A stretch of 10,707 bases of DNA from Bacteroidota bacterium (GTDB lineage Bacteria; Bacteroidota; Bacteroidia; M30B66), in the NCBI GenBank assembly GCA_020438185.1, contig JAGQVC010000023.1, forward strand, positions 1 through 10,707. The letters are read 5' to 3'. Shown here in pieces: positions 1-5,862 of this stretch. The translations under genes and the position numbers were made by a program. Numbering within the stretch: the stretch's first letter is position 1; each line of letters begins with the position of its first letter. A model generated the notes under the pieces. It did no database searches, was not told where the DNA came from, and was given only the letters and a program-made list of their open reading frames with translations.

Positions 1-1737
1 TCCTGCTTCAGGATTTTCTTCGCCGCAAGAGCTAAGAACAATTACACCGTCAACATCATAACCGTCAGCCGATCCGGAGAAAATGCTTGACATAGAGCGG
101 TCGTGTAATTTGATGTACTGGATAGGACCGAATCCTGCAATGTCAATCATTCCGTCAAGACAAATATCTTCAGAAGTAATTTGGAAGTAAGTTATTCCGT
201 CAAGAGAACCTTCAACCATTACTTTTTCAGGATAAGCGTTGCAAGCCGGGTTGCCATATGAAGTCTCAACAATCTGGATATCGTTACCTGCCTGATCGAA
301 GATTACATAGTCAAACTTCAGAATAAGTTCTCCACCAAAACCAAGTGAAACAAAGTTTACCGCATCTGTATTTTCAGGAACACCAAGTGCTTTGCTTTCA
401 TCTGAACGTGATGCTGATACCGGAGTTCCGTTCTGGCGAGGACCCTGATATAACCAGGCTTGTGTAGCAGAGCCGAACACAAGTGATGAAGGTGTTGGAT
501 TTTCTTCATGACCATTCAGGCAGATGATTCCGTCAACATCGTATCCGTCTCCTAATTGTGAAGCGAAAATTCCTCCGTTTGCAGGTGTAATATCAACAAG
601 TTTAATATACTGAGCCCAAGTCAGCGGACCAAGGTCAAACTCGGTGTCCTGACATCCTTCTCCAAGATAAACCCAGTGGCAAAGATCCTGTGATGCAAAA
701 GCGATTATTTTTTCAGGGTAACGAGCACAGTTCCCGGTTGACGGAGCGTAAGTGGTTTCGAAAACTTTAATGTCGTTTCCGTCACCGTTTTTAATCGGGA
801 AATCAAAACCAAGTGTGATATCACCACCAAATCCAAGACTTGCGAAGTTAACTTCTGTTTCAGGAACAGTTGCATCACTGTTTTCGGGAAGACCAAGAGC
901 ATTTGTTCCGATTGTGCGAAGAGCAGAAACTGGTGTCAGGTAATCATTAAGGGTAGTTGGATTGTAAGATATAAGCTGCGTTGCTGCACATGGAACTTCG
1001 AAAGCTCCGGCTGCAAAGTCACCATTCTGCTGAACATATGGCTCGCCTGCAAGACGAACGTCAACTTCTGAATCAAATGATCCGTCAGTATTGTAAATTC
1101 TGAATTTACTAGATCCAAAGAAGGAAAGTATGAGCTTACCGTCTTCTGTCTTTGCCATTCCTGTTACTTTCTGTGGAATGTTAGTTAACAGATTGAAGCT
1201 GCCTCCATTCTGCTTCATCAAACGGTTCCCGCTACGTGTCGCTAAATAAAGGTCGCTGTTCACATAAACCACGTCACCTCCGCTAACCGGAGCGCTTGCA
1301 ATTTCGGTCAATGATGTAGTTACAAAATCTACAGGAATGGTGTAAATCTTACCATTCGATCCATTACCAAGGGTCATGTTTACGCCGTCGCTAAATGCAG
1401 CCGCAACAAATGATCCGTTAACTCCGATAGTTACTGCCGGACTTAATGTGCTGCTTTCCAGATTATAACTCTGATAATTGGCATTGCTTTCACGTACAAA
1501 CAAAACTTCACGACTGCTCTCATTATAAGCAATGTGCGACTTGTACGGAACAGATGTGATTAACGCAAGATCAGCATTTCCACCTGATATTGTTACATCA
1601 TATAATTTAGTGGTATTGCCTTCGTGTTGAGCCAGAAAATATCTGTATGCCTGAGCTGAGAGGCTTTCAGAAGCTAACAGCATAACAAGAATTCCGACTG
1701 CGTTTCTTAGATTTCTTAAGTTGAAAAGGTTCTTCAT
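1..1737 (-). CDS. secreted multidomain surface protein with tandem repeat domains, 3' end outside window
   Basis: The frame is open without a stop from the ATG at 1737 to base 1, giving 579 visible residues. Residues 1-30 are a signal peptide: basic start, hydrophobic core GILVMLLA, then SLSAQA, with likely cleavage near 30. Residues about 31-240 are rich in short beta-like segments (KIYTIPVDF, LYLATRSGN) and resemble a beta-propeller-like region; this is inferred from pattern only. Two copies of one domain follow, at about 250-408 and 422-575. Both contain a LG(V/L)PEN segment, SLGFGG followed by a beta strand, GNDI..(F/V)ET.Y, YPEK, a Q-Y-I-K strand and DGYDVDG(I/V)I. The first copy is followed by HEENP and the second by GEENP, so a further copy or a sorting tail probably continues beyond base 1. 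The specific function is not recognised. Likely exported, possibly by T9SS, although no sorting tail is visible here. Confidence 0.85.
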   Translation of the reverse strand, partial: MKNLFNLRNLRNAVGILVMLLASESLSAQAYRYFLAQHEGNTTKLYDVTISGGNADLALITSVPYKSHIAYNESSREVLFVRESNANYQSYNLESSTLSPAVTIGVNGSFVAAAFSDGVNMTLGNGSNGKIYTIPVDFVTTSLTEIASAPVSGGDVVYVNSDLYLATRSGNRLMKQNGGSFNLLTNIPQKVTGMAKTEDGKLILSFFGSSKFRIYNTDGSFDSEVDVRLAGEPYVQQNGDFAAGAFEVPCAATQLISYNPTTLNDYLTPVSALRTIGTNALGLPENSDATVPETEVNFASLGFGGDITLGFDFPIKNGDGNDIKVFETTYAPSTGNCARYPEKIIAFASQDLCHWVYLGEGCQDTEFDLGPLTWAQYIKLVDITPANGGIFASQLGDGYDVDGIICLNGHEENPTPSSLVFGSATQAWLYQGPRQNGTPVSASRSDESKALGVPENTDAVNFVSLGFGGELILKFDYVIFDQAGNDIQIVETSYGNPACNAYPEKVMVEGSLDGITYFQITSEDICLDGMIDIAGFGPIQYIKLHDRSMSSIFSGSADGYDVDGVIVLSSCGEENPEAG

Positions 1738-1791
1738 AACAATTTGTGTTAGGTTATGAATAGCTTTACGCCAACTTGCAAAAAATGGTTG

Positions 1792-1799
1792 CAAACTTA
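1792..1799 (-). promoter_or_regulatory. candidate Bacteroidota -7 box for the surface protein gene
   Basis: On the minus strand this reads TAAGTTTG, an exact match to the Bacteroidota -7 consensus TAnnTTTG. It lies 55 bases upstream of the ATG at 1737. I see no TTG element at the usual -33 spacing, so the assignment rests on the -7 box alone. The box overlaps one of two TTGCAAA copies spaced 13 bases apart. Confidence 0.35.
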
Positions 1800-1892
1800 C
1801 ATTAAAAAAATCTCTTGTTTTTCCGAAGTGCGTCACAAAACGCAGAATAACAGGAAGATACGAATTGTTGCTTTTGAATGAATGTTAAATTC

Positions 1893-2042
1893 TTACATGG
1901 CAGAACGTCTCATTGAGCCACATTTCCTGCTGCAATACACAACGGCATCCCAGTTTTTCGCCCATTTTTTTCGCCATGTAAATGGTCTTTCACAAACCGG
2001 ACAGGTTTTTTGAGGCAGGTCCTGCTTTTTTAATTGCTTCAT
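1893..2042 (-). CDS. DUF2256 family small zinc-finger-like protein
   Basis: A 49-residue protein, easily missed because of its size. Residues 14-17 are CPVC and residues 37-41 are CSRKC, giving four cysteines in two CxxC/CxxxC pairs typical of a zinc-binding knuckle. Between them lie RPFTWRKKW and the NWDAVVYC stretch, the signature of the DUF2256 family. The rest is very basic (KQLKKQ at the start, RR near the end). The ATG (2042-2040) overlaps the photolyase stop TGA (2041-2039) as ATGA, which implies translational coupling and makes this the last gene of the operon. DUF2256 genes are often found next to photolyase/cryptochrome genes. The biochemical role is unknown; nucleic acid or partner-protein binding is only a guess. 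Confidence 0.9.
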   Translation of the reverse strand: MKQLKKQDLPQKTCPVCERPFTWRKKWAKNWDAVVYCSRKCGSMRRSAM

Positions 2043-3352
2043 TTCTGCGTCAGTGCAGTTTTATATGTGTTAATGGCACGCTCACGGGCCATTTTATGCT
2101 CAACAATTGGCTTTGGATAGGACGAAGTGTTGAGTTCAGGTACCCATTTTTTAATGTATTTCTGCTGGGGGTCGAATTTTTCTGTTTGAAGCGCCGGATT
2201 AAAAACCCTGAAATAGGGAGCGGCATCACAACCGCTGGAAGCGGCCCATTGCCAGCCCCCGTTATTGGAAGCAAGTTCAAAATCAAGGAGATATCGCGAA
2301 AACCAGGCTTCTCCCCAACGCCAATCTATTAGCAAATGTTTGGTTAGAAAGCTCGCCACAATCATACGCACGCGGTTGTGCATAAAACCGGTAGCTCTGA
2401 GTTCACGCATCCCCGCATCAACTATCGGATAACCGGTTTTTCCATCACACCAGGCTTTAAAATGCAACTGGTTGTTAATCCACTCAATATTATCGTATTC
2501 CTTTTTAAATGAATTTCCCACAACGTGTGGGAAATGCCACAGAATCATCTGATAGAAGTCGCGCCAGATGAGTTCGTTCAACCATGTTGTTGCCCCGGCG
2601 GTATTTGCTGTTGCGGCTACCTGTCTTATTGAAATGGTTCCAAAACGAAGGTGAACACTAAGCCTGCTCGTCCCGGCGACAGCCGGAAAATCCCGTTTTT
2701 CTTGGTATTCAGTTAACAGCTGCTCATCTATTTTATTATCCGGAAACGGAATGGAGGATTCCCTGAAACCCATACCGGCAAGTGAAACCAAACCAGCTGA
2801 AGTCTTTGATTTTCTTAAGTTGCCGAAATACTTTTCAACCGGATATGGTTTGAGATAAAAGTCATTCAGCTTCGTCCGCCATTTATTTGCATAGGGAGTA
2901 AAAACAGTGTAAGGCTTGCCATCATCCTTGAGAACTTCATCTTTTTCGAAGATAACCTGATCTTTTGCTGTGTAAAAATCGGCTCCTTTTTTAGCAAGTA
3001 AGGACCGGATCTGAGCATCTCTTTCGGCGGCATAAGGCTCATAATCATGATTGGTATAAACTGCGCCAACGTTCAATTCATCCATCCAATTTTGAAAGGC
3101 CTGTTCGGGAGTTCCGTAGTAAACAAGCAAATCAGAGCCTGCTTCACGCAGCTCATTCTTAAGCTTTTCCACCTGTCGGTGGATGAAAGTAACCCGCGCA
3201 TCATCGTCATCCTCGAGTCTGTCGAGGATATTTTTGTCAAATATAAAAACCGGTTGTACAGGCATATCCGCGCGCAGCGCGTGATACAGACCGGCATTAT
3301 CAAAAAGCCTTAAGTCTCTTCGAAACCAGAAAAGAGTAACAGCTTCTTTCAT
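2039..3352 (-). CDS. phrB: deoxyribodipyrimidine photolyase / cryptochrome family protein (class I type)
   Basis: 437 residues, within the usual length for class I CPD photolyases. The enzyme repairs UV-induced cyclobutane pyrimidine dimers by light-driven electron transfer from reduced FAD. Residues 1-130 form the antenna-binding alpha/beta domain, starting LFWFRRDLRL. The FAD domain spans about 200-437. Aligned by eye with E. coli PhrB, the Trp electron-transfer triad is W291, W344 and W367; E260 (NELIWRDFY), M330 and N363 (NNGGWQW) match the E. coli residues E274, M345 and N378. TGYPIVDAGM and DAAPYFRVFNP are also typical. The antenna loop reads DYEPYAAERD, so the E. coli methenyl-THF contacts N108/E109 are replaced by Tyr and Ala. 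A cryptochrome-like or other lesion specificity cannot be excluded. The start overlaps the upstream reductase stop as ATGA. Confidence 0.93.
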   Translation of the reverse strand: MKEAVTLFWFRRDLRLFDNAGLYHALRADMPVQPVFIFDKNILDRLEDDDDARVTFIHRQVEKLKNELREAGSDLLVYYGTPEQAFQNWMDELNVGAVYTNHDYEPYAAERDAQIRSLLAKKGADFYTAKDQVIFEKDEVLKDDGKPYTVFTPYANKWRTKLNDFYLKPYPVEKYFGNLRKSKTSAGLVSLAGMGFRESSIPFPDNKIDEQLLTEYQEKRDFPAVAGTSRLSVHLRFGTISIRQVAATANTAGATTWLNELIWRDFYQMILWHFPHVVGNSFKKEYDNIEWINNQLHFKAWCDGKTGYPIVDAGMRELRATGFMHNRVRMIVASFLTKHLLIDWRWGEAWFSRYLLDFELASNNGGWQWAASSGCDAAPYFRVFNPALQTEKFDPQQKYIKKWVPELNTSSYPKPIVEHKMARERAINTYKTALTQK

Positions 3353-3966
3353 AGCAAATGTGGTTTTGCGTATTTCAATCTTGCAAGATGATTCAGCGAG
3401 TAGTAGGAATCAAGCCCTGCAGCTGCAATTGCACCGGTTTCCATTGGATTCAGGAAGCCGTCCTCCTCCACAGCATCATCGGGAACAATTAATTTTTCAA
3501 TCATTCCAACAACGAGTATTGTCTTGTTGATTGCAATATTTATTTCTTCTTTCAGGCTTAAGCCGATTTTCACTTTCGCGTTTTTAACAAAGGGAGCCGC
3601 GAAACCATCAAATGTTTCCGGTTCAAGTTGCATTGCTTCAAACTCCGAAACTTCTTTCGGATATCTGGCTGAACACTGATGTGCCTCTGCAAACCACGCC
3701 TCCGCGATACTCTGAATGGTAAAAAAGCCGGTATTTCTGATATTGGTCAATGTATGCCGGGGAACAGAATCGGGCCTGAAAAGTAATCCCGCCAGAGGCG
3801 GATTTGCACCAACATGAAAAACCTGTGAGAAAGGGGCGAGATTGTAAATGCCGTTTACTGAAACCGAACCAACCAGAACCACTGACTTAGGCCCCAGCAG
3901 AGAATTAATCAGGTTCCTGCGGTATCGGTCTTCAAGTCCGAGAATCTCAGAAGTGTTAAGATTCAT
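3349..3966 (-). CDS. flavin reductase-like, FMN-binding split-barrel protein
   Basis: 205 residues of the flavin reductase-like (FMN-binding split barrel) family. Visible family features are the N-terminal strand KSVVLVGSVSVNG (27-39), the flavin-contact segment NLAPFSQVFHVG (42-53), LLFRPDS (61-67) and the HTLTNIRNTGFFTI stretch (71-84). The end has GLDSYY and LARLKYAKP, common in the YwrF/SnoaL-neighbour type of oxidoreductase. Such proteins bind FMN and either reduce free flavin or act on another substrate. The gene starts one base after the SDR stop and overlaps the photolyase start by four bases. In this operon it could keep flavin reduced for the photolyase or act on a pterin; neither is shown by the sequence. 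Confidence 0.85.
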   Translation of the reverse strand: MNLNTSEILGLEDRYRRNLINSLLGPKSVVLVGSVSVNGIYNLAPFSQVFHVGANPPLAGLLFRPDSVPRHTLTNIRNTGFFTIQSIAEAWFAEAHQCSARYPKEVSEFEAMQLEPETFDGFAAPFVKNAKVKIGLSLKEEINIAINKTILVVGMIEKLIVPDDAVEEDGFLNPMETGAIAAAGLDSYYSLNHLARLKYAKPHLL

Positions 3967-3976
3967 GCTATAGCAT
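3965..3976. repeat. perfect 12-bp palindrome at the SDR / flavin-reductase junction
   Basis: ATGCTATAGCAT is a perfect inverted repeat that contains the last SDR codons and stop and touches the start codon of the flavin-reductase-like gene. It could form a small structure at the translational junction, or it may be chance within a 12-base stretch. Confidence 0.4.
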
Positions 3977-4672
3977 TTTTATTGAGCCCATTCCCCCGTC
4001 CAGACCAAGAATCTGACCTGTCATCCAGGAAGATTCTTCACTTAAAAGGAAATCTGCCAGACTTGACACATCCTCTGGTGTTCCAATTCGCCCAATTGGG
4101 TGTCGGGTATTAGATGCAGCAAGCTTTTCAGGCGTATTCACTAGTTTTTCGGCAAGTGGAGTATTGGTGAGAGATGGAGCAATACAGTTAAACCGAATGC
4201 CCGCCAAAGCGTATTCAGCCGCCAGCGAGCGCGTTAACCCTTCAATAGCCCCTTTGGAAGCTGCGATGCTTGAGTGAAAATTCATTCCTGTTTGAACCGC
4301 AACAGTACTGAATAACACAACTGATGACTTTCCTGATTTTTTTAAAGCCGGCAGCGCTTGCTGAATTAATTCCACCGCTCCCAGCACGTTAATTTTAAAA
4401 TCCTGTTCAAATTGAGAACGTTTAATGCGGTTAAAAGGGCTTAGGTGAATTGTTCCGGGGCTGTACACAAGACCGTCAATCGTATCCGGTAACGATTGAA
4501 TATTAATGCCGTCCTGTGTAAAATCTACTGAAATAAATTCAAGATTTGGATGCTCCGGCAGATCACGCCTGGAGCGGGCAAGAACATAAACTTTGCACCC
4601 TTTATACAGCAGCTTTTCTGTGAGGCTTTTGCCAATGCCGGAAGATCCGCCGGCTACCACATAATTAGACAT
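3968..4672 (-). CDS. SDR family oxidoreductase with atypical active site, pterin-operon member
   Basis: 234 residues, a classical short-chain dehydrogenase fold. The nucleotide-binding motif is AGGSSGIG (7-14); LARSRR (31-36) favours NADPH because of its basic residues. YSPG (70-73) stands in the NNAG position, N95 is in KINVLG, and the catalytic Ser is S122 (LFSTVA). The YxxxK motif is altered: Lys140 is present (IAASK), but the Tyr position is Ile136. The C-terminal WMTGQILGLDGGMG is typical. In tetrahydrobiopterin synthesis the SDR sepiapterin reductase reduces 6-pyruvoyl-tetrahydropterin. The position directly after PTPS and FolE genes makes a pterin substrate plausible, but the missing Tyr means a different proton donor or a non-catalytic role. 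It overlaps folE by eight bases. Confidence 0.88.
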   Translation of the reverse strand: MSNYVVAGGSSGIGKSLTEKLLYKGCKVYVLARSRRDLPEHPNLEFISVDFTQDGINIQSLPDTIDGLVYSPGTIHLSPFNRIKRSQFEQDFKINVLGAVELIQQALPALKKSGKSSVVLFSTVAVQTGMNFHSSIAASKGAIEGLTRSLAAEYALAGIRFNCIAPSLTNTPLAEKLVNTPEKLAASNTRHPIGRIGTPEDVSSLADFLLSEESSWMTGQILGLDGGMGSIKML

Positions 4673-5369
4673 TCGTTTTGTTCAGATTCAAATAGCTGTG
4701 AAACTCTCTTTTTGTGTCTTCGCTTTTAAATTTTCCGCTGTAATGTGAGGTAACGGTGGCCGAATTGATATCCTGCACCCCACGTGAAGAAACGCATAAA
4801 TGAACCGCATCAATAACCACGGCAACATCCTCAGTCTGAAGAACCCTTTTTAGCTCTTCGGCAATCTGAACAGTTAGTCTTTCCTGAACCTGTGGCCTTT
4901 TCGCGAAGTATTGTACAATGCGGTTTATTTTTGATAAACCAATCACCTTACCCGACGAGATATAAGCTATATGCGCTTTTCCAATTATTGGAACGAAATG
5001 GTGTTCGCAGTTCGAATAGAAGGTGATTTCCTTTTCCACCAACATTTCCCTGTACCGGTATTTATTATCGAACAAGGCGATTTGGGGTTTTGCAGCCGGG
5101 TCAAGACCGCAAAAAATTTCATCAATATACATTTTGGCAACCCTGTCGGGCGTACCTCTCAGGCTGTCATCATTTAAATCAAGCCCCAGGGTTTCCAGGA
5201 TTTCACGGAAATGAAAAGCTATTTTTTGCTTTTTCTCATCATTGCTCATTTCAAATGCATCTGGTCTCAAAGGCGTATCAGCCGATGTTGAAATATGTTC
5301 GTCTCCAATCAGTTCGGCAAGTGAAAAGTCACTCTCCTGTGAATTCAACAAAGTTCCGTTCCGTTTCAT
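4665..5369 (-). CDS. folE: GTP cyclohydrolase I
   Basis: 234 residues. It converts GTP to 7,8-dihydroneopterin triphosphate plus formate, the first step of folate and tetrahydrobiopterin synthesis. Zn ligands are C121 and H124 in SNCEHHFVPI and C192 in HLCVSSRGVQD, matching E. coli C110, H113 and C181; H123 and H190 match the catalytic E. coli H112 and H179. DDSLRGTPDRVAKMY (67-81) and KVIGLSKINRIV (141-152) are family signatures. The first 40 residues are poorly conserved-looking and overlap the PTPS gene by 41 bases; Met41 (codon at 5249-5247) is an alternative start giving a 194-residue protein that keeps all catalytic parts. No clear ribosome-binding site decides between them. The operon position suggests a copy dedicated to this pathway rather than general folate synthesis. 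Confidence 0.95.
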   Translation of the reverse strand: MKRNGTLLNSQESDFSLAELIGDEHISTSADTPLRPDAFEMSNDEKKQKIAFHFREILETLGLDLNDDSLRGTPDRVAKMYIDEIFCGLDPAAKPQIALFDNKYRYREMLVEKEITFYSNCEHHFVPIIGKAHIAYISSGKVIGLSKINRIVQYFAKRPQVQERLTVQIAEELKRVLQTEDVAVVIDAVHLCVSSRGVQDINSATVTSHYSGKFKSEDTKREFHSYLNLNKTNV

Positions 5370-5739
5370 ATAATCTAACCGTGAGTTTATATTCGTTATT
5401 TATCCTTCCTGATATTCTATTCCAAATTACCGCTGCAATATTTTCAGCCGTTGGGTTTAGGGTTTTAAAATCAGCTGTATCCAGGTTCAGGTTTTTGTGG
5501 TCATACCTTTCGGTGACTTCTTCTCTGATAATATCACGCAGTATTTTCATGTCTATCACATAGCCTGTTTCATTGTCAATCGGACCTTTTACAGCTACTT
5601 CAAGCAAGTAATTGTGACCATGAAAGTTTGGATTGTTGCATTTTCCGAAAATCCGCCTGTTGGTTTCTTCATCCCATTCAGGATTATGAAGCCTGTGGGC
5701 GGCATTAAAATGTTCACGTCTGAATACCGTTGCGTTCAT
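5329..5739 (-). CDS. 6-pyruvoyl-tetrahydropterin synthase / QueD family protein, PTPS-type motif
   Basis: 136 residues, normal for the family. Zn ligands are H15 (AAHRL), H40 and H42 (HGH). The catalytic Cys is C34 in GKCNNPNFHGHNY, which has CxxxxxHGH spacing as in eukaryotic-type PTPS; bacterial QueD usually has CxxxHGH. D80-H81 (DHKNLN) and E125 (ETERN) complete the active site, and NPTAEN (95-100) is conserved. PTPS converts dihydroneopterin triphosphate to 6-pyruvoyl-tetrahydropterin, so the FolE product made by the next gene would be its substrate. It is the first gene of the operon and starts 123 bases from the divergent carotenoid oxidoreductase gene. A queuosine (QueD) role is the main alternative, but no other queuosine gene is visible in the window. 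Confidence 0.92.
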   Translation of the reverse strand: MNATVFRREHFNAAHRLHNPEWDEETNRRIFGKCNNPNFHGHNYLLEVAVKGPIDNETGYVIDMKILRDIIREEVTERYDHKNLNLDTADFKTLNPTAENIAAVIWNRISGRINNEYKLTVRLYETERNFVEFTGE

Positions 5740-5862
5740 ATGTGGAAGGAAACCTAAAAAAGAATCATTTGTTCAGAGAAGCTATAAATTCCGCTTGCAG
5801 CGGGATAAAGAAATAATTAGTGCAGGAAGCAAACAAAACATGATTGGAAAGGTTTTTTGGAA
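5740..5862. promoter_or_regulatory. divergent promoter region between pterin/photolyase operon and CrtI-like gene
   Basis: This 123-base AT-rich spacer separates two divergently transcribed units and must hold the operon promoter. I see no exact TAnnTTTG box on either strand. The clearest element is the inverted repeat CCGCT-TGC-AGCGG at 5791-5803, a candidate operator. TTGGAAAGG at 5844-5852 may serve as ribosome-binding region for the plus-strand gene. Confidence 0.5.
5791..5803. repeat. 13-bp inverted repeat, candidate operator
   Basis: CCGCT and AGCGG form perfect five-base arms around TGC, in the centre of the spacer between the divergent genes. Its GC content stands out against AT-rich flanks. 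A regulator-binding role is inferred from position only; no regulator gene is present in the window. Confidence 0.4.

Noticed and set aside
1829..1844. Small hairpin (TGCGT/ACGCA) downstream of the DUF2256 gene as an operon terminator
   Set aside because: The stem is only five base pairs and is not followed directly by a T run on the minus strand, so it does not qualify as an intrinsic terminator.
1982..2332. 116-codon open frame on the plus strand opposite the photolyase 3' end
   Set aside because: It lies opposite the photolyase and DUF2256 genes, which have clear family motifs; its translation shows no recognisable pattern.
5090..5563. 157-codon open frame on the plus strand opposite folE and the PTPS gene
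   Set aside because: Both minus-strand genes here have complete active-site motifs; the plus-strand translation has no family features.
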